A DNA stretch of 64,000 bases from Myrica gale (lineage: Eukaryota > Streptophyta > Magnoliopsida > Fagales > Myricaceae): contig OZ005618.1 in NCBI GenBank assembly GCA_963930655.1, forward strand, positions 23,782,501 through 23,846,500, written 5' to 3'. A model generated the notes under the pieces. That model was given only the letters and a program-made list of their open reading frames with translations. It searched no databases and was not told the origin of the DNA. How positions within the stretch are numbered: position 1 is the first letter of the stretch; the number at the start of each line of letters is the position of its first letter. This document shows, one piece after another, positions 37,601 through 49,469 of the stretch. Made by a program: the position numbers and the translations under genes.

Positions 37601-38793
37601 TTTACATGGTGCAATTAACCACTGCATTAGAAAAGTTCTACAATTGGGAAGTTATCCATGCAACAGTGTATGAGCTCCATACATGAAAATATCTTCTTTG
37701 GCACTGGGATAGGTGCAGAATATGATAGCTTTGTTTTAGGATTCGCCCTTCTGATTTCCACGAAATTTAAGTCTTTGATCAATTAAACAGTGAAAGGCTG
37801 GACAGATCTATAAAAATGTTTGTCATAGTTGCTGTTGGGTCTGAGTTTCGTGCATTTTGATTTGTTGACTACTCTCCTTAGGCCCAACAAGTTGTACTAT
37901 CCCCTAAGGCAAAGAATGCAGCAGCTGAGATTGAATGCCGGCTGCAGTTAGGATCTAAGCTCAGTAATGTTTTCAGCAGCAAGGAGGATTTACTTGCACT
38001 GTTCAATCTGTACAGTAATGAAGGCTACATTTTGGCTGAGCACCAGGGAAGATTCTGTGTAAGTCAAGTGGCCTCTTGGTTTTCACATTGCTATTTCTTC
38101 CGTTTCCATCTCTTATGTTTATTCTGTATTTATTATCTTTTTGGTTTCTGTTTTTATTTGCTCCCTGGTCATGACGCTGATAATTTTAGAATTGAAATTA
38201 GTGAAATTCCTGAAAGGAAAACAATTTGGATTCCCTCAAAATAGTTTTGATAACTTTTCATTTCTCTGTCAATGGTGTCTATAGAGAGGTTCAACAAAAT
38301 ACAAGTAATATATTAGAGGAATCAGTGAAGGGGTAGATAGCATTGACGTTTGGCTACTCTCAGTTGAGATATAGGAATAAATAGAAGGTGATGGTAAGCA
38401 ACCTTAAACTTCTGTTGCCCATAGTTGTCATGCATGCTTTGAGGACAAGATGGCAAGCTAACTATTACTATTTTTTTTAATTGAAATATTGGCATGGATC
38501 AGGTGGTGCTTAAGGAAAGTTGTTTACCCCATGACATGCTCAAGGCATTGTTTCACGTCAATTATCTGTACTGGTTGGAGAAAAATGTTGGATTTGAAGC
38601 AACAGGTACTTCTAATGACTGCAGAACTGGGGGGAGGCTGCTAATATCCCTAGAGTATGTGCAAAGGGAATTCAACCATATTAAGAATGATGGGGAATCA
38701 ATGGGGTGGATCATGGATGGGCTTATTGCAAGGCCTTTACCAAACAGGATTTGCCCGGGGCACGTGGCCCCCTCAGTTGCCTCTTTGACATAA
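34640..38793 (+). CDS. RUS1-like DUF647 (root UV-B sensitive) protein
   Basis: Six exons: 34640-35719, 35818-35874, 36076-36274, 37030-37145, 37882-38058 and 38503-38793. The sum is 1920 nt, 639 aa, in one frame with clean GT-AG sites. The first about 60 residues are basic and Ser/Thr-rich like a plastid transit peptide. A Gly/Asn-rich stretch ([19 protein letters not shown]) lies near residue 93. A hydrophobic segment follows (about 130-150). The DUF647 core then runs from about residue 230: [58 protein letters not shown]1 acts with RUS2 in UV-B-dependent root development and has been linked to vitamin B6 homeostasis. The long N-terminal extension and glycine-rich linker favour RUS1 over RUS2-RUS6; paralogue assignment is inference. 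Confidence 0.9.
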
Positions 38794-39333
38794 CATATGG
38801 AGGAAATTTTTCTCTGCAATCACTTGGACAATTGACAAGAGTGGAAGCAAATGGAAAAAGAAACTATTATAGGAGGTCATTGCAGGACTCCTTGGATCTG
38901 TTGGCTTCTACTCATTTCTTGCTTCGAAGTTTACACCGTACAGGCTCGGGGAAGATTCTGCTAAGCCTTGAGGCCATGCCATCTGATTGGGAAAGAAGGC
39001 AGAGTTGAGTGCTCATAGAATTATTGTGATGCGCAGAACCACGAGTTGATTAGTTGATGGGTGGCACTTGCTTAATGCTGGTTTTCTTCAGAAATTATTG
39101 GCTCTCCCTATGATATCTCTCCATTGGTTTCATTATTCCCAACATCAATTCCTTGTACTGTTTGTTTTGGTATCTCAGGAAGTGCACTCCCTCATCCTCT
39201 TACAAAATTTCTGAGAAGGTGCTGTCATGATTACGAGGTCGATCTTTTGAGAAGGACCCTATACCACCAATAAACGATAGAATTGAATTTAGATTCACCA
39301 TTTTTTTACTCCATTGCATAGGATGACAAGGTG

Positions 39334-40160
39334 TGTAACGACCCAAGAACAAGCATTAGTCAAATCTGTGCTTTGATTTCAAAAGGACTAGTCAAGTTTC
39401 TTGAAGCCCCTTAGATCATTATAAAGCCCAGTTCAACCTAGTAAGGTCTCAATGTGGGACTTGGCCCTTATATAATTCATCTCTCATTTATTGTCCTCTC
39501 CCACTCCATGTGGGATTCAGGGTATCACAATCTCCCCTCTTAAATCATTGACGTCCTCGTCAAGGCCCACCAAGCCCACATTGGTGGTTACTAGGACCGC
39601 TCTAATATCATTTGTAACGACCCAAGGACAATCACTAATCACATCTGTGCTTTGACTTCAAAAGGACTAGTCACGGTTGCTCTTGAAGCCCCTTGGATCA
39701 TTATTAAGCCCAGTTCAACCTAGTAAGGTCCCAATGTGGGACTTGGCCCTTATAGAACTCATATCTCATTCATTCTCCTCTCTCACTCCATGTGGGATTC
39801 AGGGCATCACAATATCAAGAACAGTTATTTTGAATTCAAAGCACAGATATGACTAGTGTTTGTCCTTGGGTCGTTACAAATGGTATCAGAGCGGTCCTAG
39901 TAACCACCAATATGAGCTTAGTGGGCCTTGACGAGGACGTCAAGGATTTAAGGGGGGAGATTGTGATGCCCCGAATCCCACATGGAATGAGGGAGGAGAA
40001 TGAATGAGATATAAGTTCTATAAGGGTCAAGTCTTACATTGGAACCTTACTAGATTGAACTGAGCTCTATAATGATCCAAGGGGCTTCAAAAGCAACATT
40101 GACTAGTCATTTTGAAGTCAAAGCACAGATGTGGCTAGTGCTTGTCCTTAGGTCGTTACA
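39334..40160. mobile_element. Two TRIM retrotransposon copies fused head to head
   Basis: Minus-oriented copy: LTR 39334-39529, 83-bp internal region 39530-39612, LTR 39613-39811. Plus-oriented copy: a partial LTR to 39878, 83-bp internal region 39879-39961, LTR 39962-40160. The LTRs are about 196-199 bp, starting TGTGATRCCC and ending GGTCGTTACA. The internal region holds the initiator-Met primer site (TGGTATCAGAGC at 39881) and a purine tract (AAGGGGGGAGA) and nothing coding, which defines a TRIM. The five bases AGGTG flank the pair as a whole (39329-39333 and 40161-40165), while the inner junction carries no target duplication. One integration of an inverted molecule is therefore the simplest reading. 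It lies downstream of the RUS1-like gene. Confidence 0.9.
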
Positions 40161-40165
40161 AGGTG

Positions 40166-42893
40166 GGTTCCTAGTTTTCCTAGAAAACAATATTCTGTAT
40201 GGGGATGGAAGGCTCTTTTAAGTATTTCCCCTTGTGGAAGACAAGCTCTAATACGACCATTTGCAACAGCAAATACAGATCCTTTTCTGACATATTTTGG
40301 CTGGCAGTACCAAACCAACTTCCATCTAGCAAAGGTATGCATAGACCTTATATACCGGTGATGTGTTCTTAATTCTTATTCTTGCAAGTAAAAGATGCTT
40401 GATTTGAATCAACTATCACATATCCCAGCTGATTGATTTAGTTAGCATATCTAGATCATGTTCTGTACTGTCCAAATAGGGTGAATCAACTAGTTTCAGG
40501 CTGCAAACAAAAGCCTTTCCTTGGATTAAACACTGATATTAGCTCGCACAGTCTCTTTGTTTGTGAACAGTGTTGGAGATCCACTCAGACCCATGTTGCA
40601 TTAAATATTCCTTCATGATTAGAGGGCTCTTTATTTAGCAAGTTCCTTTGTGTGGGAACACTTGTAAATGATACCCCACTTCATCATCCATGAGATAATT
40701 ATGATAGGCATGGGCCTGGTATAGAAATTGGGGTTTCAAGCGTGCGTTGGAAAATGATAATAATGTTGGAGCCATACTGCGCCCCACTACTGATTAACTC
40801 ACAAAGATCTCATGCTTAAATAGATTGCCTGAATCATCATGTCAATTGCTGCTATTGGTGAGATTCAGATAAACAAGTAGGAGCTGCCAGATTCCAGAAG
40901 AGACCAAAAGACAATCAAATTAACCACTTCTTTCGACCTTGGGATATGCTAAAATGATCGATTTGCTTTTCAAAGCTTCTCTCTAGATTGGCCATCAGAA
41001 ACATTCCTTTCTTTTTTTGGCTCAATTATGGGACTTTGATAAACCCACTAGGAATATAAAAATTGGTGAGATTGTACCCACAGCAGCATCTGACATATTC
41101 GAAAATTGAAATTGGGTCCCGAAGTAACAAATTAGTCATTTAGCTTTATGAGATCATGATTTTTGAAAAAATAGACCTCTCTATCTACCTCTATCCCTCT
41201 TTGTTAACATTAAGTGTTGACTTGTAAAATCAATGACACGTCAATCCAATCAAGTTACGCCACGTACCAATCTAAACGTGTCATCAGTCATACTTACAAA
41301 ACACACACAAAAAAGTACCCAACTTTTGTCTCCCTACCCATTCTTGTGAACCACCTTCCTCGTTGTCTTCCAAAATCTCAAACTCAATAGAACCCTAATC
41401 CCAAAATTTTCGGTCTTCACAATCGTCATCTACATAAAAACTTTGCCTCCTCCCCCACGACCTATATCCAATAGAAAAATGCTTGGTATCCTTCCTAAGT
41501 TCTTATGGAAAGAATCCAACTGCTCAGGATCTCTGGGTGTGTATGACACACTTTTAAAATTAATCTTGAGCTGTTTGATTCTTTCCAGAAGAACTTGGAA
41601 AGAACCCAGGAATAACACCAAGCATTCTTCTACCCAATATATGACCATGAACGGATTCGGTTTTGAACTCCTCCTCCTGTTCTGTAACATCCCAACCAAC
41701 ATTTGCAGAGAAATTGTGTGGTCTGTTGCTGAAGCCTCCATTGTGCCGATGCGACGAGGATGTCTATGAAAATCTGTGACGAAGATTCTATCTATATGTA
41801 ATATGGATGTCCCATGTACACCCATGGCTGGGGAAGCTCTTGACCCATTCAAATTTCCTTTGCACCACGTGCTCCTGCCTATGAGGGAAACATACTTTTG
41901 GCGGCCGATGATGTTGTGTTTTTTTGACACAATAGAAGTGCCACCTAAGACCAACTGAGTCATAAAAATGAATTAACATATAGATCGATCGTGAATATAT
42001 GACGCAATAATAAGTACATAAAATAAGCAAAATAGACCACTTTTAGTCGGAGATGTTCCTTGCACCTAGGACAGTTGCAGTGCTAATCTAGAATTTTGCC
42101 ACTAATAAAAAAGGTGTTTGGCATTTTTTTTTTCTAAGCATACGTGGAGAGCAAGCTCTGTTTTCTAAAACAGATATTAGTAATGTTATAGGGTATTATT
42201 CTGACGAAAACGCATTTAAAATTATCAAAATGATTGAGACAAAATTATTAAAAATATTAAAAAATGATTAAAAATTAATTTTTTAAAATAAAACTATTGA
42301 AATTCATTCTATTTTAGTAATCTATATATATTTTAAATTTATTTTTCAAATATTTATTTATTTTTTGAAATTGTCTTGGATGGTATTGCGATCTTTTTAT
42401 ATGTATTTCCGTCTGATTTGGACAGGCCATATATCGATGATTTTCGAAAATTAAAAGATGTAAGTCTCCATTTTTATAATTAAGAGGGCAAATTTATAAT
42501 TGACTCAATTTACATTATTCCTAATATTATATAATTTTCAGTTCGGATATCGAAAGAAGCCCATTAGGGCGTGGAACATCTTTGTCTGTTTCTTCTATTG
42601 GGCCCTATGGAAAGAGAACCCAAGAGTAGACAGTCCAGAGTACCTTAAAACTGGGCTATGCGAGAGGTTTAAGGGCCCAATGTTTCCACAAGTACAAGTG
42701 GGTCTTCCATCCAAGGCACCGCACGCAAATCTGTAACACAATCGGAAGCCTTTGGGATCGGGAGGCAGGAGAATGTAAGCAGGAAGCACCGCCTTAAACG
42801 ACCGTGGGGCTGACAACGAAGTTGTTCCCCCAAAAGAAGACCCAAACGCGTTTCTACGACCACAGACCATATCACCCGTCGCCCTCATCGCTG

Positions 42894-42895
<2 letters not shown>
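40166..42895. other. Spacer between the TRIM pair and the ABC1 kinase gene
   Basis: AT-rich with no supported gene. The segment at about 42170-42370 is very A/T-rich. The ABC1 kinase promoter is expected in the last few hundred bases. Confidence 0.5.
41430..41963 (-). other. Unrecognised open reading, probably not a gene
   Basis: A 177-codon reading runs on the minus strand, and the opposite strand is also largely open. The translation shows no recognised domain or convincing splice partners, and its surroundings are AT-rich spacer. I record it only because of its length. It could be chance or a decayed fragment. Confidence 0.15.

Positions 42896-42900
<5 letters not shown>

Positions 42901-42933
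<33 letters not shown>
42901..42933. repeat. (CT)n microsatellite upstream of the ABC1 kinase gene
   Basis: Sixteen CT units. A second CT run follows at about 43143-43165. CT-rich tracts are usual near plant transcription starts and in 5' leaders, so the kinase gene's leader probably begins hereabouts, with a leader intron ending at the acceptor TGCAG at 44045. Confidence 0.85.
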
Positions 42934-42937
<4 letters not shown>

Positions 42938-44051
42938 TACGCCGCTCTACGTTGCTTTGGAAAGAGCTCGTTTTCGTTCTCTCTCGTAAAATCACTGGAT
43001 GATGAACGGGGACGCTCGGCTATACTGAGCGAGTCCCCTTACAAAAGATGCCTGCAACAACAGCAAATCACCAGCTGCGCATGTTAGCTTCAACTGGTCC
43101 TTTCAAGATTTATCAGCAATGTCTAGGTCGGTGCTCTATAGCTCCTCTCTCTCTCTCTCTCTCTCGCGCGCCCAAGATTTAGGTTTTCATTTTTTTGGTA
43201 TAATCCGTTTATATTGAATTCTGTATATCTCCGCGTTCTCCGTTCTTTGCTGACTCTGTATCCTTTCACGGAGTCATTTGATTTGGGGATTTTGGCGAAA
43301 GTCGGATGCGTGCATTAATATTCTTTTTTTTCGTTGCCCAAGTTTTCTACTGCGATTTTGAGGGATTGTCTGAAATTCATAGAATAACTGGGTCTTGGGT
43401 TGAAATTTGTTTGGGAGTACGAATTTTAGCTTCTTAGAATGCTTAATTCATGGTCGGGTGGTCCGTCTATGCTATTTAACGTGAAAAATGGGTTCCTTGG
43501 GGGTACCACATTTTATATGAGCTGGTGCTATTATATTAGTTATGTATGGTCGTTAATTGGTGTCTAGTTTTCTAGTTTGATGCGATAGTTTTGATGTTGG
43601 CATTGGAGCTAAGTCAAGCAGCTGTAGCATGCACTTGTAACCCATAATTTGTATCTTAAATACTGTTTGTTAGTAGGTTGAACCTTGACTTTCTGTGTAA
43701 GGTGTTTCTATGAAAAAAATCAAATTGAAGAAAACATTCCCAGCTACATTGGTTGCTGGAAATTTAAATTTCAGAGATTACTATTGGAAACATAACTAAA
43801 GGAAGCTCTCAATCACCTGTGTTGAAATCAAGGAGTAAGAGACTTTGATCTGCTAGATATGAATTCTTGTTTTGGACTGGTTCTGTCGTTAGATTAGTTT
43901 GCCTTTTAAAGGTTTAAGAGGTGGATACTTTGACTATTTTAATGGTTGTAATTTGTCTACAATAGTTCCACAAAAGCCTAGCTGTTCTGGAAAATTCTTC
44001 AAATATGTTTGTGGTCATTGTTAACATCGTTGCTAAATCTGCAGGATTTTG

Positions 44052-47000
44052 ATGTTTCGAAATATAAATATAAGTAGAGTTGCACGTTCTTGCCTTAGAA
44101 ACGTGCACAACAGCTATACAGAAGTAAGTGAGTTCACAGGCATCGTTAGGGTTGGGCTGCATCTACCTCAAAACAGTTTATGCTCTTATTATAGGTCATC
44201 AAGGAGGGCAAATTCTTCATTATCATTTTATGAGACCAAGAAGAGATTTGGCTGCGGTTATTTTTCCAGGAATTTCTCTGCCATCGCAGCCAAAAATATA
44301 GTGACAAATAACGCCCAAGTTGCATGGAAAAGGCTCTACCAAAAATATTCATCCAATTGTAGTTCTTTTCCATCCATAAATAGGATTGCTCAAGCAGTAA
44401 GCTTGTCCTTGACACGCTCTCACTTGGTAGTTCCTGGAATTTTTGCCTTCACCTTTGGACAGCTAGCATGGGCACAAAGAACGCTGGCAGACTCAGAAAA
44501 CTACCCACCAGAGAACACATTTTACATGCATGCACAAGATGGCCATTCATATGTGACCTCATTACTTTATTCAGTTGTAGAAGGTGTGGTTTTGTTGCTG
44601 AGGGCTCTCTATTTAGGGATTCTCTTTTCACCCAGCGTCATGATGGCACCATTTGCGGACTGTTTTGGACTTCAGTTTAGGAAAATATGGCTTCAAGTTG
44701 TTCATCCTACGCTAGAAAAAGCAGGTCCTGCTTTCATAAAATGGGGGCAATGGGCAGCTACAAGGCCAGATCTTTTCCCTAGAGATCTATGCATCAAGCT
44801 CTCAGAGCTTCACACCAAAGCTCCTGAACATAGCTGTGCCTACACGAAGAAAACTATTGAAAGAGCCTTTGGTCGCAAGCTTTCTGAAATATTTGAGGAT
44901 TTTGAAGAGTTGCCTGTAGCATCCGGAAGTATTGCTCAGGTGCATCGAGCTTCTTTGAGGTTTAGATATCCTGGTCAACCGATGAAGCCCATTCTAGTCG
45001 CTGTAAAGGTTAGACACCCTGGTGTTGGTGAATCTATAAGGAGAGATTTCATGATAATCAATTTGGTAGCAAAAATATCAAAGTTCATTCCTACACTGAA
45101 TTGGTTGAGATTGGATGAAAGTGTACAGCAGTTTGCTGTTTTCATGATGTCTCAAGTTGACCTTGCGAGGGAAGCTGCTCATTTAAGCCGCTTTATTTAT
45201 AATTTTCGTTGTTGGAAGAATGTGTCATTCCCCAAGCCGGTGTATCCACTTGTGCATCCTGCTGTCTTGGTTGAAACCTATGAGCAAGGGGAAAGTGTCT
45301 CACACTATGTTGATGAGCTTCAAGGACATGAGCGGCTTAAGTCTGCACTCGCTCATATCGGAACACATGCACTTTTAAAGATGCTTCTGGTAACAATCTA
45401 TACTTTAATTCGAATGGCTTGAAATGATTCTCTCTGTGGCAACTGATGATTACAGTGATTCTTAAATATACTCGCCTGATAGTTTGTTGTATGACGTATT
45501 TAAGGATTACAATTCCATCTTGAAGTTTTCTATTGATTACTGAAGTGCTCTAAAAACATTGAATAAACAATATTGCTGAACTACCCAAGGAGCAAAAAAA
45601 AAGCCAAGGACCTCAGGCATTGTTCCTTGGCAAATGCTTTGCCCAGGTTATCCCAAAGGGTCTTCCAACTGATTCACCCGACCAATAGCTCTTTATATCT
45701 CGTAACCTTTATTGTATTATATCGTACTCCTAGGGGGAGTGGGAGAAGGAGAAGACCGATAACAAGTTTTTTTTTTTGTGGGCGTGTGTGAAGAGGGGGA
45801 TGCAGCACGGGTGGCAATCCTGATCTGACCCTGTCAGTCCATCCCTGTGCACTTGGGGGATCTCCACCCTCCTCTCATGGGGAGGGTGGAGCTGCCGTCA
45901 GCCTCTTCCCATGTGAAGGTGGCACTGAGGGGGTGTGCACTGAGCATATGTTTGGCTCCCCCTTCTTCTTTCTCTCTCTCCCCCTCTCTTCCTCTTCCTC
46001 TCCCTCTCCCCTTACTCTGAGAAATTACATTGTTCTACAGTTTTTTTTATCTGGTGTACTCTAGAGATCTCTTTCTCTTTCTGTCTTTCCTGCCTATGCA
46101 ATATGATAGTTTTGTTCTCCAGGGCTTCAAAGTCCGAGCTGTTAGCGTTTTGAATTTTAAGTTTATTATCGTTGTGGCTTTCGAGATATTCAGAATTTCT
46201 TTTTTCAGGTGGATAACTTTATTCATGCAGACATGCATCCTGGAAATATCCTTGTCCGGGTGGCTCAGAGCAAGTATTCTCGAAAGCGGCTCTTCAAAGC
46301 AAAGCCTCATGTCATTTTCCTTGATGTGGGCATGACTGCTGAACTTTCTAGAAGCGATCGAGTAAATTTGCTCGAGTTTTTTAAGGCTGTTGCCCGTCGA
46401 GATGGCCGCACTGCGGCAGAGTGCACACTTAGATTATCAAAGCAACAAAACTGCCCAAATCCAGAGGCTTTTATTGAGGTAGTGTATTATAGACTACTTT
46501 ATTCTCTGGACGAATTGCTCAAAGCACATGTATACTCTAGTTAGGACCATGGAAAGATGTTTAGGAAAGTAATTTCTTGAATCATAATATGTCACTCTTT
46601 CTTGCAATAACCATAATTGTCTGGCAATTGTCTACAGTTTGTTATTAACCTGTGTTCTAATCTTTTAGTAGTTATGTTCATACACTAAGCCTTCTTTGCC
46701 TGTCGAATAGTGGCGTATTATATGATTGCATTTCTGCAGTGTAATGTTTAAGATGACTGACTTTGCTTTTTGCTAATCTCACGCCTGTTGTACATTTGTT
46801 GTTCGATTTTTAAAACTATTTTCCGAATACAAGTTGCCCAAATAGCTTGTTTTAGTTTATAGCTTATTGTGTATTAACTATTCTTTGATTTAAGTCCCTG
46901 AGTATTTTGGCGTAACAGGAGGTGGACAAGGAATTTACTTTCTGGGGCACTCCTGAAGGTGATCTAATCCATCCTGCTGAGTGCATGCAGCAATTGCTTG

Positions 47001-47367
47001 AGAAAGTCAGGCGACACAGAGTCAACGTTGAAGGCAATGTTTGCACTGTGTTGGTAACAACATTGGTTCTCGAGGTAATTTCTTTCTTCATTTTGCCATA
47101 TGGGCTCAGACAAAGACTCAAAAGAGGAAGTGGCATGGGTGCCCCACATGTACAATGAGCACCCTAGAAAAGTGATTAGATGATATAGGGATGGTTGGAG
47201 GGTTATCCGAATTATTGCTGATTTTTGTACTTGGTTTTATCCTGTAGGGTTGGCAGCAGAAGCTTGATCCTGCATACGATGTGATGCAAACACTGCAGAC
47301 CCTTCTACTCAAAGAAGACTGGGCAAAATCTCTTTCCTATACAATTGAAGGTCTGATGGCCCCATAA
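44052..47367 (+). CDS. Mitochondrial ABC1/ADCK2-type atypical kinase
   Basis: Four exons: 44052-45389, 46209-46478, 46919-47074 and 47248-47367. The sum is 1884 nt, 627 aa. The start is ATG at 44052 (MFRNINISRVARSCLRN); the triplet just before it is TTG. The N-terminus is basic and amphipathic like a mitochondrial presequence, with hydrophobic segments near residues 115-135 and 175-200. All hallmark ABC1 motifs are intact: KxGQ (FIKWGQWAATRPDLFP, about 228), the Ala-rich loop ASGSIAQVH (about 290), AVKVRHPG (about 317), HADMHPGN (452-459) and FLDVGM (483-488). ABC1 kinases support coenzyme Q synthesis or lipid and quinone homeostasis. The sequence fits the ADCK2-like plant clade rather than COQ8, and its substrate is unknown. 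Introns carry no recognisable genes. Confidence 0.9.
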
Positions 47368-48584
47368 GAAGGTTCTGGTGTGTGGATTCTCCTACGAGAC
47401 AATTTTGACAGTGATAAAACTTAAAAATATACCAGTCCTAATCACACGGGTGTCTTAGGTCTGTTTTTTATTTTTTAAAATTTCTTTTTGCTTTTTTTCA
47501 TTCAATTTGTGAAGGTCCTATCCTTCTATATTCAGTTTTTCACTTTCACCTATCACAACTGAGTAGCAAAAGGAGTAATATAGTCGAATAAAATGGTCCT
47601 CTGCAATTCTTTCAGTTTCTGCTCGACATTCATCAGTGGCATAGTTCGCATCTTCTTGCTTCTCTGCAAAGCTGTTCTTCCTAGCTCTTGTTACACAAAC
47701 TGCATCTATTTTTGTATCATATGGTTCCCGAAATGTATTAATTCTATGCAGTGCTAGTAGCTGTCTGTTGAATAGATATACGTGTCATGGGACTGTAGAG
47801 TTGTTTCTATCAATGAATTTTAGAAGTGACTCAAGAAAAATGATCAATAATTGAAGAGTTACCTCCACCATAAGCTTTTTTCAACCAAAAACCAACCAGT
47901 GAGTTTATTAGCTTAGCTGATCTGGTTTTGAACAAGCAAAACTTTACATGCCATAGAGATCAAGAAGCCTTACAATATCTCATTACAGACAGTTGAAGCA
48001 GCTTCAAAATTTGAGAATATACGATAAATCTGTCCAAATCTCAAGGTTTCTAAAGACTTGGTATTCAGGTGGGCTGAAATGCTACATTTGTCTAGAATTC
48101 AACCAAGAGTACCCATTTAACCTGATCGTCCAACACAAAAAACTATAAACATCTTTGACGCCCAAAGGAGCAGCAAAAAACTGACATGCGACTGGATCAG
48201 ATAGCCGTGGAGACAATAGCAGATGGTGCAGCATGGCGTGCCACAAATGACTCAACGAGTGGATTCACAAGATGATGTGCTTCATCCTTCATTGCAGCCA
48301 ACAAAATATTGACATCAAAAGTTATTATCATCAACAGTATTATGATCATCAACAGTATTATGAACTTCCATCTCAAATTCAGGATATTTGAAACAATATT
48401 TAAGTCCGGACAAGGAAAATGACCATTTTTTCCCTTCAGTTAATGAAGGATTTGATCATTTATCGAAGGCTTTTTAGTCCATGAATTTCACATACTCCTT
48501 ACCAGCTGTACAAGCTCTGCATGTGCAGAATAAATGGCCCTCCAAAGCAGGTGTAAAATGCACATTATTGTGCACACAAACAGC

Positions 48585-49397
48585 TAGGCCTGAACATTTT
48601 TGGGCCGAGGGCCGAACCGGCCGACCCAAACCGACCGCAGACCATTGGCGCGGGCGGTTGGGCGATGGCCCAGGTCGGCCCTCGGCCCATGTTTTTATAA
48701 AACCGACAGAGTCGGTTCGGTGTTCGGTGTGATGGGTCGGTTAACCGACAACCGAACCGACCGACCCATCACTTACACGATTTTTAAATTTTTTTTACCC
48801 CTGGTCCCGACTCCCAACTACCCTTCGCATTCGAATTCATTTTACCCTAACCCTAACTCAGTCTCTCTCTGTCTCTCTCACTCCCCCACCAGTCCCGACG
48901 CTTTCATGGACCGAGAAGGACGCGATCCTCGTCCGCGCCATCTGCCTCGCGAGAAACTCGTGCGGCGGGACCCTCACCCCGTTCTTGCAGACATCGTCGT
49001 CGTCAACGTCGTCCTCGCGGCGATTGTCTCTGTACTCGTCCCTCAGGATCTTCGACCAGTCCGGAATGTTCACCGGCAGCGAGGAGGACTTCTTTGTGAA
49101 GCGTGAACCCAGGGCGGAGTTCGGAGTTCGGACGACTCTTTTTTTCCAGATTTACAATTTCTCTCTCTCTCTATTGGTGGTTGATTGTGGTGGTTGGTGG
49201 TGGTTTTTGGTGATTGTGGTGGTTGGTGGTGGTCTTCGGGACCGACCGAACCTCGACCGAAGCCGACCGACGTCAGTCCGGCCGGTGTAACAGACTCTCG
49301 GCGCGGTCGTCGGTCACCATTTTTTATCAACCGAGCCCCTCGGTTCGGTTGACGGTGGAGGCTGAAAACCGAACCGAGGGGTCGGTTTTCACCCCTA
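48585..49397. mobile_element. Non-autonomous hAT element (813 bp) carrying a captured gene fragment
   Basis: The 8-bp duplication CAAACAGC is identical on both sides (48577-48584 and 49398-49405). The ends are TAGGCCTGAA and TTCACCCCTA, with repeated CCGACC/GGTCGG and CCGAACCG words in the subterminal regions, typical of hAT. No transposase is encoded. It sits in the last intron of the decayed hydrolase gene, and its GC-rich middle matches part of an S40 gene. Confidence 0.9.
48893..49118 (-). pseudogene. S40 (DUF584) senescence-regulator fragment inside the hAT element
   Basis: The minus strand reads [20 protein letters not shown], then an acidic spacer (REDDVDDDD), then [20 protein letters not shown] followed by SFSVHE. 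This is the conserved middle of plant S40-like proteins. The expected continuation (GRTLKGRDLSRVRNAIW region) and most of the N-terminus are absent, and no start codon fits, so it is a captured fragment. S40 proteins are small nuclear proteins linked to leaf senescence. Its higher GC content than the surroundings fits a foreign insert. Confidence 0.82.
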
Positions 49398-49446
49398 CAA
49401 ACAGCACCAAATCATGTTCTCAACATGTGCACGCTCGTGTGAATAT

Positions 49447-49469
49447 CACAGAGAGAGAGAGAGAGAGAA
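49447..49469. repeat. (GA)n run beside hydrolase exon
   Basis: About ten GA units. It begins within a few bases of the donor of the second-last exon of the decayed hydrolase gene, an arrangement similar to that in the LOG intron. Confidence 0.85.

Noticed and set aside
41430-41963. Long minus-strand open reading (177 codons)
   Set aside because: No domain, no splice partners, and the opposite strand is open too; listed only as a low-confidence note.
44049-44051. Start one codon earlier for the ABC1 kinase gene
   Set aside because: The triplet is TTG; the first ATG is at 44052.
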